A stretch of DNA of 64,000 nt from Deltaproteobacteria bacterium (GCA_024279255.1 JAJRRT010000076.1:1-64000); one strand, 5' to 3'; positions 1 to 9,514 are shown, counted from the first letter of the stretch. Notes: a model not told the origin generated them from the letters alone. A program made the numbers and translations.

Positions 1-106
1 CGATGATGTGCATCACTCCGTAAACCAGCGAGAAGCCGATCGCGATGGTAATGTAGATGCCGCCGAGCAGAATTCCGTCGATCAAGGCCTGGGGTAACAG
101 TTCCAT
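1..106 (-). CDS. livH: LivH-type branched-chain amino-acid ABC permease, N-terminal part only
   Basis: The reverse strand starts with ATG at 106 behind a strong AGGAGG. It reads into a hydrophobic N terminus (MELLPQALIDGILLGGIYIT...) typical of LivH permeases, which form one half of the inner-membrane channel of the high-affinity branched-chain amino-acid ABC transporter. Only 35 codons are inside the window. It lies downstream of and co-directional with the substrate-binding protein at 294-1538, the usual livK-livH order. The family is recognised from its start sequence only, so the substrate is not fixed. Confidence 0.75.
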   Translation of the reverse strand, partial: MELLPQALIDGILLGGIYITIAIGFSLVYGVMHII

Positions 107-211
107 GGGTGTATCCTCCTGCCGATGCGTAAAGACCCGTTTGGTCATTCAGCCCGAGCTGCCCCATTAAAAAGGGTTATTGTGGGGGGATTAAATGTTT
201 TGTTCGATGCC

Positions 212-248
212 GGTGGAGGTGGCCTGTCATTAGAGGACCACCTCCACC
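212..248 (-). terminator. GC-rich stem-loop between livK and livH
   Basis: Perfect 11-bp arms GGTGGAGGTGG and CCACCTCCACC enclose a 15-nt loop just downstream of livK. No T-run follows on the reverse strand, so it is more likely a transcript-stabilising or attenuating hairpin than a full terminator. That would give more binding protein than permease, as is common in such operons. Confidence 0.6.
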
Positions 249-293
249 GTTTGACTTACATCTATATTGATCAAACTCTTTAGAGCATAAAGC

Positions 294-1538
294 TTAACGC
301 TCTTTCCAGCTGAGCATCGGGTATTGCGGAGCCGACTCCATCTCTTTAGTCGGGCCGACAACCATCACCTTCTTGTCCTGGATCTGGATGGTCAGCGGGG
401 TTAAGCCAATATTGGCGTGGTAGTATTCGCCGTCGTTGGCAAAGTTAATGCGGCCATAGAATGTTTCAACATCCAGATTCTCAAGGGCCTGGACCAGTGC
501 AATACGCTCAGTTTCAGATAGTGGTGGGGTTGCGCCGATCTTTTGCAGGGCCGCCTGATAGGCGATTCCAGCGGCCGAAGAGCCCGCCTGGGTGTAGTCG
601 GCAGGGACCTTGTAGGCCTTCTCCGCTGCCGCAGCATAGCTTGGGGCATCAGCCCAGAGCAGCTCACCACTGGTCTTTGACGTCGATGTCCAAACCGTGG
701 CGCCGTAGGCCTGATTGGCATTTTTGCCGAGAGCCTCGGTAAAGGCAGCATCGGTAACACCATAGTGCATCAGCAGGGCCTTGGGGGTGTAATTGATCTG
801 CTGTAGTGACTTGACCAGTTTGATCAGCTCTTCATCATGACCGCCGAATGCGATCAGGTCGGGACGCAAGCCACGCACCGCAGACATCAGCGGAGTCAAA
901 TCCTGACCGGCTGGTACAATATTGTACTTACGCACCTTGATGCCGGCCTTTTCTGCCGCTGCTTTAAAGGCTTCAGCCGTTGCTTTGGAGAAGGTATCGT
1001 TAGAGCCAAGAATAACCGCGGTCTTAGGCGGATCTGGCAGAGCAGCAAGGGTGGTGATCGGGGTCGCACCGGTAAAGCTGACCGGCGGGATGGTGCCGAA
1101 AGTGTATTTAAACTTATTTAGCCAGATCAGCGGCGACTCGGCCGAACCGGTAATCAGCGGTACTTTGTACTTCTCAACAACCGGGGCAGCAGCCATAGTG
1201 ACCCCTGAAGAATACGGCCCGAGGATGAAGTCGACCCCTTCCTGGGTGATCAGTCGTTCTGCTGATGCCGCGCCCTGTGATGGCTGGGATTGGGCATCGG
1301 CATAAAAGAGCTGAACAGGGTACTTCTTCCCTTTGATCGCAATACCGCCTTGTGCATTGACCGCATCGGCCCAGAGATCGTAGCCGCGCTTGGTTACGTT
1401 GCCGCCAGTGGCCAATTCCCCGGAGATTGAAGTAACCACGCCAACCTTGAAGAAATCGCGCGCCTCTGCTGCGCAGGCTGGGGCCGCCAGTAAAAGTACT
1501 GCCAGCAGGGTCAGAATCCATGTTCTTTGCTTGATCAT
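294..1538 (-). CDS. Periplasmic amino-acid-binding protein of an ABC transporter (LivK-like)
   Basis: The 414-residue protein is a type I periplasmic binding protein (Peripla_BP_6/LivJ-LivK family). It begins with a signal peptide: MIKQR, a leucine/alanine-rich hydrophobic core, then a cleavage region near ACAAEA at about residue 24. The mature part opens with the family hallmark FKVGVVTSISGELATGG and later has the FILGPYSSGVT ligand-cleft segment. It should capture an amino acid or a related small amide in the periplasm and hand it to the LivH-type permease downstream. A strong GGAGGAG lies upstream of the ATG. Ligand specificity cannot be read from the sequence; amino-acid catabolic neighbours support amino-acid uptake. 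Confidence 0.85.
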   Translation of the reverse strand: MIKQRTWILTLLAVLLLAAPACAAEARDFFKVGVVTSISGELATGGNVTKRGYDLWADAVNAQGGIAIKGKKYPVQLFYADAQSQPSQGAASAERLITQEGVDFILGPYSSGVTMAAAPVVEKYKVPLITGSAESPLIWLNKFKYTFGTIPPVSFTGATPITTLAALPDPPKTAVILGSNDTFSKATAEAFKAAAEKAGIKVRKYNIVPAGQDLTPLMSAVRGLRPDLIAFGGHDEELIKLVKSLQQINYTPKALLMHYGVTDAAFTEALGKNANQAYGATVWTSTSKTSGELLWADAPSYAAAAEKAYKVPADYTQAGSSAAGIAYQAALQKIGATPPLSETERIALVQALENLDVETFYGRINFANDGEYYHANIGLTPLTIQIQDKKVMVVGPTKEMESAPQYPMLSWKER

Positions 1539-2181
1539 TGTTCTCCTCCTTCAGGTGTGATCGTTAGTTGTAAACAGGTATGTAATAATTCTGACTCTTA
1601 ATAATTGCATTTGCTGTGCCACAATTCATAACGACGTATTATTTGATTTTGTATCAATTCAAGCAATCTTGATGAAGGCCGTAATTGAATAATTTATCTA
1701 TTAATAACAATGTGTTGCTTGGTGTTAGATAGATTTCAGTTATTGCGTTAGTAGGAGCAAATCTAATTTTACACACTAGGCTTCTTGGCATGGTTGTGAA
1801 ATTATCAAACAATGTTCGCAAATCTGCAAAGAGTATTGCCGGAGTGCATAAACCGCTTAGTCAGCATCTAATTATTACCGCTCTTGTTTGGCGACAGGCG
1901 CTCATATTTAGCTCAGAAGCTGTTCGCCTAAAATTGCAACAGAGGAAATTGGTTTTAAAATTAAGGGAGTTAGACATTGTGTGAAGGCACTACAGAGACT
2001 TATGGTCTCACTGGCACGTCGGGAGAGGGTGGCGACGGCAAGCAGCTTATGCAAATACGCAATGAATTGCATTCTGGCATATCTTTGTTGGGCAATTTTA
2101 CTCTTCAGAAAATAAGTGCTAGATCAATGGCACTTTGATGCTTGGTTGTCGAGTAGAGCCATTTACATACAGCATCAGTAT
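1539..2181. other. Intergenic stretch with no recognisable gene
   Basis: This AT-rich gap upstream of livK should hold the livK promoter. The one rightward open frame (1790-1984, 64 codons) has no ribosome-binding site and no recognisable family, so it was not called. No hairpin or RNA gene stood out. Confidence 0.4.
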
Positions 2182-2552
2182 CTACACAAGGTGGGTTGCT
2201 TTGCTGAGTGAGGGGGATATCGTGATACGCATCATTCCAGCCGAGATACGGTACTGGCATTTCTGGTGCCGGGCGGGTGGAGTCGGTAGCTGATCTACTC
2301 CGGGCGCAAGCAGCAGGTGCTGCTCCAGGCGGTCGAGCAGGTGATCCGGGGTACGGTCACCACTTTGATTTGTGGATAATCGCGCCCGGCAGGGATGGGG
2401 TCGAGCAACTGCACCTCCGCCTCCTGCGCCCACAGGCGGCGAACCCTGCCGCGCGATCGAAAGCTGTAGCCGTACGCTCTCCAGTAGACATTGACCGGCG
2501 TGCCAACCCGTAATTTCTGATCTTTTTGCTTAAGATTGAGAATCGAATCCAT
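2182..2552 (-). pseudogene. Possible small frameshifted gene of unknown function
   Basis: From ATG 2552 on the reverse strand the frame reads MDSILNLKQKDQKLRVGTPV... and looks protein-like up to VVTVP near position 2358. There it meets a run of four C. One extra C would continue it as PPDHLLDRLEQHLLLAPG... down to the stop at 2182. Without the shift the tail becomes an unconvincing cysteine/tryptophan-rich string. I do not recognise the family. It could be a decayed gene, a sequencing error or chance. Confidence 0.25.
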
Positions 2553-2613
2553 CCGATAGCCACCTTGTCGATCTTAGAAGTTTCGTGCTCTGTCAGGCCC
2601 GGCGGGACCGCGT

Positions 2614-5600
2614 CTAAATCGCTGTGCTTATCAGCTTATTCTGCCTGATCTGTGCAGCAGGCATGTTGCCTGCGGCCGATGGAAAGCTGCGACTCAGGTG
2701 CCCCTTGATCATTTCGATGAACTCAACATCCCGATTGCCACGATAGACCAGCGACGAAGCAATTTCACTGGCAAGGATGGCATAGAGATACTTTTCAGGT
2801 AGACGGTTCAGTCGCCGCCGATATTTCGGCTCCTCATGCAGAATGCGCGGCAGGTGGCTAAGGATCACCCGTCGGAATTGCGGTTCGCGACAGAGGTGCG
2901 GCTCGGCCTGAAAGAAGTTGAACAGGCGCGCATAATTTTTGTTGATCTCCTGGCTGATAGCGGCCGAAATCTCGGTGCAGGGTAGATTCCCTCCGGCAGC
3001 ACGATGCCTCTGAAAAATCAGATGTGCCTCGTCGGCCGCACGTATCTCAAGGATCTCAAGGACATCGGCGACATAGGCGGCTTTGTTGGCTAAAAACTCT
3101 TTTTCATTCAGCAGAAGATTACCGATAATTTCATAGGAGGAGGAGATCACCCCGCACTTGTTGGCCGAGGAGTCGCGGAGGATCAACACTCCGCGCTGCT
3201 GGAGCTCGATGCGGGCAGCCGGAGTAATGAAGGAGTTGGCGCCCTCGACGATGAGCGGTGCACTTGGGCGGCCGTCGGCAGCCAGGTATTTGTGACAGTT
3301 GCTGGCATCTATAGTTTCCGGGCGACCACCGGCCGGGATAAACAGGTCTGCTTCGACGGTAAAGGGCAGGGTAGTGAACTCGCGGTAGAATTCATCGATG
3401 GTCAACCACTGCTCCTCCAGACCGGTTCCGGTGCGGACCAGCTTGCGGTAAAGTTCGAAGCGCCCCTCAGTGCGTCGCTGATTGCGGTAGAGCAGGAAGC
3501 CTCCGGGGTTCAGGGCTTGCGGATCAAAACCATCGAGATCCTGTTTAAGTAGCACCTGCTGTAGCGCGCCATGCTCTGCCCCTTGCGGGTCATAGAGAGC
3601 GCCGCTACCATCGATGATCAGTCGGATGGCGACCTGCGGGCAGCGCTCAAGCAGCAACTGCATGGCGTTACCCGCCACATCGCCGTTCGGGCCGCCGGTG
3701 AATTTGACACTGAAGCGCTCCTGGCGGCTGTCGATCCCTTGTTCGGCCAGGGCGATTTCGGCACAGGTCACCACCCCGCGTGATGTGACGCCAAACTCCT
3801 TGTGGTTTATCCCGATCCGCTTGCTCGAGATCAGGCCGATGCCGAGCAGATAACCGCGCCGCACCGACTGCCGGGCGATCAGCTCAATCATCGTGTCGTG
3901 CATGTTTTCGTCTGGGCCGAGTTCAATCGGCTCGTCCTCGCCGTAGTAATCAACTACCCGCGGATCTCTGGCTTGTCCTTCGTCGGTAATGAAAATATCG
4001 AGGAAGGCATTGATGAAACCGTACTGCAATTTATAGAGACGTTGGGTTGCCTGCTCTTCATCGGCGACACCGGCGACATCGAGCACCACCACCATCTTCG
4101 AGCCACCCTCATAGATATCTTTGTTCTTCAGATGCTGGGTATGAGCCAGGACATAGTTTTCGCGAAAGAGGGTGTTGGCGTTGGTTGCATAGTCATCGCG
4201 GCTGCGGGTGAGAATGGTCCGCCAGCCGCCGCGAGCGATATCCGAAAACCCGACATGGTAGCCGATCCCGTTGCGGCCGCAGAAGAAGGTGATGCGAAAC
4301 GGTTTCTCCGGAGGCAGATCTGCGGTGAACTGCTCACCTAGCTCAGTCAGGTAGACAGGGTCGAGGCGAAAGGCAAGCGCCTGTTTTTCCAGTACGAAAA
4401 AATTGGTCTTCAGGGTGTGGCGGATAAAGCTGAGGCAGCAACGAAAGATGGTGCGACGGAAATCGTCGAGAAAGCGATGTCCGGTGCTGTACTCCTCGAT
4501 GAAACTGCTGAGCCGATCCAGCTCCTGCACATAACGCAATTCGCGCTGCTTAAGAGCTGGATCGAAACGGCAGCGAAACAGTTCAACCAGACTCAATGCC
4601 ATCTCGGAGTGATTGTGAAAGGCCCGCTTTACATCCTCGATGCCGAAACTCTCTGGCTGGTTGTGGGCCAGATTGGTATGGCAGAAGCTGATAAAGGCAT
4701 CGACCAGTGCGGCATCCTCGCCGCTCATAAGCCGTGAAGTGACGAAATGCTGGTAGCTTTGTGAGGCCGCTGAGATGATCTGGGTATTGTAGAGCTCGCT
4801 ACGTAAGCGGGCGAACAGCTCGGATTGCGGTTCGCCAAGGTCAGTGTGAGTCCCTTTGACATAAAAAGTGCCGAGGAAATAGGGGTGGACGCCGGTGTTG
4901 ATATTGAGGCAGTAGGCACGCTTGATCCCGATCCTCAGGCGCTTGAAGACTTCCATGGTCTGAACCAGAAAGCCCCGCTGTGGTGGATTGCCAGCGGCGA
5001 ACATCACCCGGTATTCCGGCACCTCAAGAGGACCTTCGGCCTGTTCCACTGCCAGATAGACACCGCCCTGATTACGCCCCTGCTGAAACAGCCAGAGCAG
5101 CTGAGCAACCCGGCGCGGGGGTGAGATCCGCACGTAATTTTCGTTATTGAGCCACAATAACTGCAGCAGCTTGTCCAGTTCTGACAGTTCAAAGTCGGGA
5201 TAGTTGCGCTGTAGTTCACGCTCGATCTCCCTGATTGTCTGCGCCGGGATCATGGCCACATCGGCCGCGGAGATCTCATGCTGCTCCTTGCGGTCGAATT
5301 CGAATAGTTGGACCTCCAGCTCCTGGTCAAGCCCCGGCAGCGGTCCGTAGGATTGGGTAAGCTGAGCGTAGGAAATCTCTCGTTCCTGAAGCCCCTCCAG
5401 AGTCTCGTAGAGGGAGCCCGGCCGATTCGGCCGGGCGATGATCAGGCTTTTATCGCGGTCCGCCAGCACTAGCTGACGGTGTTCGACAAGGTCGCCCAGC
5501 CCAGAGGCTAGACGCGCTACGGCAGGTAGATCGTTTTGCAGGGTGATGAAGAAGTAGGGGTGCATCTGTGCCTGCAACCAGGCGAGATTGGCGCTCTCCG

Positions 5601-5667
5601 TCTGGCGGCTTGAGGCCAGGGAGTTGTTAATCTCACTGAAAATCTTCTTTTCCATCGGAAAAACCAT
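2614..5667 (-). CDS. Large (115-kDa class) NAD-dependent glutamate dehydrogenase
   Basis: The 1017-residue protein catalyses oxidative deamination of glutamate to 2-oxoglutarate and ammonium with NAD. The N-terminal half is the regulatory part of the large GDH classes. The catalytic dehydrogenase core starts near residue 450 (PFRITFFCGRNGIGYHVGFSD) and the NAD-binding motif GGPNGDVAGN lies near residue 650. The length matches the 115-kDa GDH2-like class and is more than twice that of ordinary hexameric GDH. The start at 5667 has AAGGAG five bases upstream. It follows the APC permease by 73 bp on the same strand, so the two are probably one operon. Next to an aminotransferase locus, its likely job is to drain amino groups collected as glutamate and regenerate 2-oxoglutarate. 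Confidence 0.9.
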   Translation of the reverse strand: MVFPMEKKIFSEINNSLASSRQTESANLAWLQAQMHPYFFITLQNDLPAVARLASGLGDLVEHRQLVLADRDKSLIIARPNRPGSLYETLEGLQEREISYAQLTQSYGPLPGLDQELEVQLFEFDRKEQHEISAADVAMIPAQTIREIERELQRNYPDFELSELDKLLQLLWLNNENYVRISPPRRVAQLLWLFQQGRNQGGVYLAVEQAEGPLEVPEYRVMFAAGNPPQRGFLVQTMEVFKRLRIGIKRAYCLNINTGVHPYFLGTFYVKGTHTDLGEPQSELFARLRSELYNTQIISAASQSYQHFVTSRLMSGEDAALVDAFISFCHTNLAHNQPESFGIEDVKRAFHNHSEMALSLVELFRCRFDPALKQRELRYVQELDRLSSFIEEYSTGHRFLDDFRRTIFRCCLSFIRHTLKTNFFVLEKQALAFRLDPVYLTELGEQFTADLPPEKPFRITFFCGRNGIGYHVGFSDIARGGWRTILTRSRDDYATNANTLFRENYVLAHTQHLKNKDIYEGGSKMVVVLDVAGVADEEQATQRLYKLQYGFINAFLDIFITDEGQARDPRVVDYYGEDEPIELGPDENMHDTMIELIARQSVRRGYLLGIGLISSKRIGINHKEFGVTSRGVVTCAEIALAEQGIDSRQERFSVKFTGGPNGDVAGNAMQLLLERCPQVAIRLIIDGSGALYDPQGAEHGALQQVLLKQDLDGFDPQALNPGGFLLYRNQRRTEGRFELYRKLVRTGTGLEEQWLTIDEFYREFTTLPFTVEADLFIPAGGRPETIDASNCHKYLAADGRPSAPLIVEGANSFITPAARIELQQRGVLILRDSSANKCGVISSSYEIIGNLLLNEKEFLANKAAYVADVLEILEIRAADEAHLIFQRHRAAGGNLPCTEISAAISQEINKNYARLFNFFQAEPHLCREPQFRRVILSHLPRILHEEPKYRRRLNRLPEKYLYAILASEIASSLVYRGNRDVEFIEMIKGHLSRSFPSAAGNMPAAQIRQNKLISTAI

Positions 5668-5740
5668 GCCATCTCCTTGGAGAACACGTAAGAGTGACTG
5701 CTGCTGTGCTGGATAAAACCTTCCTTGTCAGGAGGGCGGC

Positions 5741-7153
5741 CTATTCCAGTTCCGCCACCGGTTCTTGTTCGAGGGTTTCAGCTAGATCGACTTTGCCGCT
5801 GGCGAGTTTGGTCCAGACCAGCAGGACTCCGCCGAGTATCCACCAACCGAGCATGATCGCCCATTCGTAAGGCCAGACCAGTGCCGCCGGTGCGCCCGGC
5901 ATGTAGAGCATAGCCATGCCGAAACTCAGGAGCATGGCGATCACGCCAACAGTCTTACCCGCCTTGATCCGGTAAGGGCGTGGCATCTCCGGTTCACGAA
6001 TGCGCAGGACCAGAAACGAGAGTGCAACCAGGAAGTAAGAGGTGACAATCGCCAGGCCACCGGCGTCGACCAGCCAAACCAGCATTTTACGTCCGCACAG
6101 CGGCGCCAAGGTGGAGAAGAGGCCGATCATCAGGATCGCGTTGGTCGGGGTCTTGTACTTGGGATGGAGAAAGGACAGCGGGCGCGGAAGCATGCCCGAA
6201 TCAGCCATGGCATAGATGGCACGGCTGCCGCCGACGAAAAATGAGTTCCAGCTGGTCAGGATGCCGCCGATCCCGGCAATTATCATGACCTTGGCAGCCA
6301 GTGGGCTTGAGAAGACAGCCTGCATCGAATCAGCAGTCGCTAGTTTTGCACCCTCTAGTCCGGCATGATCGAGAGCCAGAGAGACACCGAGGATGATCGC
6401 AGCGTACCAGACGATTGCCATCACCACCGATAGCAGCAAGACCTTGCCGATCTTGGCCGGTGGCATATCGATCTCTTCAGCCGCCTGGGGGATGACATCG
6501 AAACCGACATACATGAATGGTGTCATGATCGCGACAGCGAAGATCCCCTTGGCGCCATCGACAAAGAGTGGGGTCATGTTGGCACTGTCACCATTCGTCA
6601 CTGCGCCACCTAGAAAGGCGATGCCGACCAAGGCGATTACGATAGTGACCACCCCCTGTACCAGCGCCGCCGGCTTGACGCCGAAGTAATTGAGAACGGT
6701 GATGGCGATGGAGGCCAGTGAGCCGACCAGAACCCAGGTCAGGAAGACGTCCCAGCCTGCGATGTTGTACATGTAGCCCTGCTTGTAGGCAGGGAAGAGG
6801 TACTCGATCACTGTCGGCAGGGCGACCGCTTCGAAGGCGACCACCGAGACATAGCCAAGCACGATTGCCCAGGTACAGACAAACGACACGTTATGGCCCA
6901 AAGCCCGATGACTGAAAACGTGCTCGCCGCCGCACTTCGGCATTGCCGCGGTCAGTTCGGCATAGGTGAGACCGACGAAGATTACCATAACGCCACCTAA
7001 TGAAAAGGCGATCATCGCTCCCAGCGAGCCGGCCTTGGTCACCCAGCCTCCTGCCAGAACCACCCAGCCCCAACCGATCATCGCGCCAAAAGCGAGGGCG
7101 AGAATATCTCTACTAGAAAGCACCTTGGTAAACTTGTTGGCTTCATCTGCCAT
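5741..7153 (-). CDS. APC-superfamily amino-acid permease
   Basis: The 470-residue, highly hydrophobic protein has about 12 predicted membrane spans and the APC signature near its start (DILALAFGAMIGWGWVVLAGG, the unwound helix 1 that binds substrate). It should be an inner-membrane amino-acid symporter or antiporter. A good AGGAG precedes the ATG at 7153. It lies upstream of the glutamate dehydrogenase in the same direction and behind a sigma-54 promoter candidate at 7288-7303. The substrate is probably the amino acid degraded by the neighbouring enzymes, but family membership alone does not prove this. Confidence 0.88.
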   Translation of the reverse strand: MADEANKFTKVLSSRDILALAFGAMIGWGWVVLAGGWVTKAGSLGAMIAFSLGGVMVIFVGLTYAELTAAMPKCGGEHVFSHRALGHNVSFVCTWAIVLGYVSVVAFEAVALPTVIEYLFPAYKQGYMYNIAGWDVFLTWVLVGSLASIAITVLNYFGVKPAALVQGVVTIVIALVGIAFLGGAVTNGDSANMTPLFVDGAKGIFAVAIMTPFMYVGFDVIPQAAEEIDMPPAKIGKVLLLSVVMAIVWYAAIILGVSLALDHAGLEGAKLATADSMQAVFSSPLAAKVMIIAGIGGILTSWNSFFVGGSRAIYAMADSGMLPRPLSFLHPKYKTPTNAILMIGLFSTLAPLCGRKMLVWLVDAGGLAIVTSYFLVALSFLVLRIREPEMPRPYRIKAGKTVGVIAMLLSFGMAMLYMPGAPAALVWPYEWAIMLGWWILGGVLLVWTKLASGKVDLAETLEQEPVAELE

Positions 7154-7287
7154 CTTGATTCTCCTGCGTTATCTAAGTTTTAAGTTCAACGCCTGGCCGA
7201 AGGACACAGACTCAAATTATGTTCTGTCGCGAACCGTGCCGGAACAACTCGATTGTCTCGTCCGGTTTGATGCTGGGCAGGGCAATT

Positions 7288-7303
7288 TGCAAGGGAGATG
7301 CCA
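7288..7303 (-). promoter_or_regulatory. Sigma-54 (-24/-12) promoter for the permease-GDH operon
   Basis: On the reverse strand the sequence TGGCATCTCCCTTGCA matches the RpoN consensus TGGCAC-G-N4-TTGCW with correct GG-to-GC spacing. It sits about 135 bp before the permease start. The neighbouring gene encodes a sigma-54 activator, which makes this a convincing pairing. Confidence 0.7.
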
Positions 7304-7426
7304 AACATTGTTTTAAGTGCATGTCTGATGTAGAGAGTCTGCGCAAGCAGGTGGTGTGAGCCGTTTGCTAGCGGTAGCGCACTCTGGGGACTGAACCTTT
7401 GCGCAGATTCAACCAGGTTATATTTC

Positions 7427-7440
7427 TTGCACAATTGCAA
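7427..7440. promoter_or_regulatory. Candidate enhancer (activator-binding) palindrome 1
   Basis: TTGCACAATTGCAA has arms TTGCA and TGCAA separated by 4 bp. It lies about 125 bp upstream of the sigma-54 promoter at 7288-7303, a normal distance for an upstream activating sequence of an AAA+ activator. A second copy of the same pattern starts exactly 60 bp further up. Confidence 0.45.
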
Positions 7441-7479
7441 TAAAAGATTTTATCCGAAAGGGAGGTCAGGTGGATGGGA

Positions 7480-7507
7480 AGCGGTCTTGCATAAATGCAA
7501 GACCGCT
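7480..7507. promoter_or_regulatory. Perfect palindrome containing enhancer copy 2, downstream of the activator gene
   Basis: AGCGGTCTTGCA and its exact complement flank the 4-nt TAAA, forming a 12-bp stem. It contains TTGCATAAATGCAA (7487-7500), the same TTGCA-N4-TGCAA pattern as at 7427. It follows the regulator's stop codon and could act as its terminator, but no T-run follows on that strand, so an operator or enhancer role is at least as likely. Confidence 0.45.
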
Positions 7508-7516
7508 CTGCTGGTT

Positions 7517-9277
7517 TCAACGCAATCCGTAGCGCTGCAGCTTGCGGGTAATGGTCGATTGGTTGACCTGTAGCGCCTCGGCCATGCGTGCTTGGTTTTT
7601 GTAGCGTTGTGCGCCCTTGCACAGCACCGCGCGTTCGACGCTTTCGACGATCTGCTGCAGTGACATCTGCTCGGGCCAGTCGTCGCTGGTCGTGGCGTTC
7701 TCCTGGATGGCGCGCTTGGCCACATGGCTCGGCAGGTCGGGCAGGTCGATGAGTTCGGTGTCGGTCATCACCACCAGACGCTCGCAGAGGTTCATCATCT
7801 CCCGCACGTTGCCCGGATAACTGTACCCGAGCAGGGCGTCCGAGGCGGCACGCGTCAGGCGCTTGCTGACACCCTCTTGCTGGCCGAAGTGGTCGAGGTA
7901 ATAGCGGATCAGCGGCAGGATACAATCTCTGCGCTCGCGGACTGCCGGGACGTAGATCGGGATGACGTTCAATCGGTAGTAGAGATCGAGGCGGAACTGG
8001 CCATTTTCGACCATCTTCTCCAGATCACGGTGGGTGGCGGCGAGAATCCGCACGTCGACAGTTTTCGACTTGGTCCCACCCAGACGCATGATCCTGCCAT
8101 CCTCGAGAAAGCGCAGCAGTTTGACTTGTGACGACAGTGGCAGTTCGGCGATTTCGTCGAGAAATAGCAGCCCGCCGTCGGCCATTTCGAAATAGCCGGG
8201 CTTGCTTCCCTGTGCGCCGGTAAAGGCACCTTTCTCGTAGCCGAAGAGCTCCGATTCGATCAGTGATTCAGGGATTGCGCCGCAGTTGATTTTGATCATC
8301 GGTTTTTCGGCGCGACTCGAGTTTTTGTGGATCAGGTCGGCAAACAGCCCCTTGCCGACTCCCGATTCGCCAAGGAGTAGCACCGATGAGTTGGCGCCAC
8401 TGACCTTCAGCGCCTGGGCCAGTGACTTGATCATGTCGGGGCTCCTGGCGATCACCTGGCGCGAATTCTGTACGGCATGCTGCATCTCAAGTACTTGCAG
8501 GCGGAACTGGTCGTTCATTGCGGCCTGCTCCTCGAGGCTGTGTTGCAGCCTGTCGATTTCGGTGATGTCGCGTTCGCTGACCACGACCCGCAGCAGGGCG
8601 CCGTCGCTGTCGAAGACCGGCGTCCCGGTAAGAATCAGTTTGCATTCACCGCGCTGCTGCAGCAGGTTGCAGACCTTTCCGGTCTTGATGACCTCAAAGG
8701 TGACCGAGCGGTCGACGAAGCCGCGCTCGACCAGTTCAGTCATATTGCGACCAACCACCTCGGCGGCAGTGATGTTGTTGATCCGCTCCGAGGCGCGGTT
8801 GATTCGGATGACCCTAGCCTCGGCGTCGCAGATCCAGAGGCCGTCGGAGGAGGAATCGATGATCGCGTCCAGTTCGTGGGTCAGATCCTGGTAGGCGAGC
8901 ATCTCGCCAGCCAACTTATTCAATTTGGTGCGCTCTTCGAAGATGCAGAGTGCGCCGGTCAACTCGCCGTCTTCCAGCACTGGGCTGATGCGCGTCAGAA
9001 AGCTGGTTCCACCGATTTGAACCGGAACTTCCAGTCGTCGCTGGCGATCTTGCAGGGTTGCGGCGACCTGCGGCCAGAGTTCCGGGAGGACCTCCTGTAG
9101 CGGAATGCCGGGATAGCAGCCGAGTCCCTCGCGGGCCACCCGGTTGGCCAGTATGCTGACTCCGGCGGGGTTGACCGCCAGTAGTCCTTCACTGGCGGCG
9201 TTCAGCAATGCCCGGCGCAACATCTCCTGATGCGCTGAGGGGTTTTGATTGGTGTTTATATGTTCAATTGGAGCCAT
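7517..9277 (-). CDS. Sigma-54-dependent transcriptional activator, PAS-AAA+-TyrR-type HTH
   Basis: This enhancer-binding protein of about 586 residues has PAS-like sensor regions over roughly residues 1-260, with VDAIIDSSSDGLWICD-type PAS segments. The AAA+ sigma-54 interaction domain follows, with Walker A GESGVGKG near residue 300 and the GAFTGA loop near 349. The C-terminal helix-turn-helix of the TyrR/short-Fis kind (NQARMAEALQVNQSTITRKL) comes last. An earlier in-frame ATG at 9361 lacks a ribosome-binding site. The ATG at 9277 has AAAGGA upstream and is preferred. It lies between the two transcription units that carry sigma-54 promoter candidates, so it probably activates both in response to a small ligand bound by its PAS region. 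Confidence 0.85.
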   Translation of the reverse strand: MAPIEHINTNQNPSAHQEMLRRALLNAASEGLLAVNPAGVSILANRVAREGLGCYPGIPLQEVLPELWPQVAATLQDRQRRLEVPVQIGGTSFLTRISPVLEDGELTGALCIFEERTKLNKLAGEMLAYQDLTHELDAIIDSSSDGLWICDAEARVIRINRASERINNITAAEVVGRNMTELVERGFVDRSVTFEVIKTGKVCNLLQQRGECKLILTGTPVFDSDGALLRVVVSERDITEIDRLQHSLEEQAAMNDQFRLQVLEMQHAVQNSRQVIARSPDMIKSLAQALKVSGANSSVLLLGESGVGKGLFADLIHKNSSRAEKPMIKINCGAIPESLIESELFGYEKGAFTGAQGSKPGYFEMADGGLLFLDEIAELPLSSQVKLLRFLEDGRIMRLGGTKSKTVDVRILAATHRDLEKMVENGQFRLDLYYRLNVIPIYVPAVRERRDCILPLIRYYLDHFGQQEGVSKRLTRAASDALLGYSYPGNVREMMNLCERLVVMTDTELIDLPDLPSHVAKRAIQENATTSDDWPEQMSLQQIVESVERAVLCKGAQRYKNQARMAEALQVNQSTITRKLQRYGLR

Positions 9278-9356
9278 TTGTTTTAGGTTCCTTTGCCTGA
9301 TTTCGGTAGGAATTGAGCATTTAAGAGACTGGTGAGATGCTGATCTATTGGCATTA

Positions 9357-9379
9357 TGCATAAACGCAAGACTTATGCA
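9357..9379. promoter_or_regulatory. Palindromic operator/enhancer upstream of regulator and aminotransferase
   Basis: TGCATAA and TTATGCA are exact complements separated by 9 bp. The left arm is embedded in the perfect palindrome TTATGCATAA (9354-9363). It lies about 120 bp upstream of the sigma-54-like promoter at 9499-9514 and shares TGCA half-sites with the palindromes at 7427 and 7487, so it is a likely binding site for the activator encoded next to it. Confidence 0.45.
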
Positions 9380-9498
9380 AACCGGAAACCTTTCGGGTGC
9401 TCAGCTGCGCATGACTTCAGCTTCGCAATGAACAGTGAAATCGATTATGTCCCTGTTTTAGCGACCAGGAGTGCGGCAGAACGCTTGTTTATTCCTGT

Positions 9499-9514
9499 TG
9501 GTACGCTCCTTGTA
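9499..9514 (+). promoter_or_regulatory. Sigma-54-like promoter for the aminotransferase-AOR gene run
   Basis: TGGTACGCTCCTTGTA matches the -24/-12 consensus with two substitutions and exact spacing. It lies about 140 bp before the aminotransferase start. It is weaker than the permease promoter, but the divergent activator gene and the palindrome upstream support it. Confidence 0.5.

Noticed and set aside
1790-1984. 64-codon rightward open frame
   Set aside because: No ribosome-binding site, no recognisable domain, and composition like the surrounding intergenic DNA.
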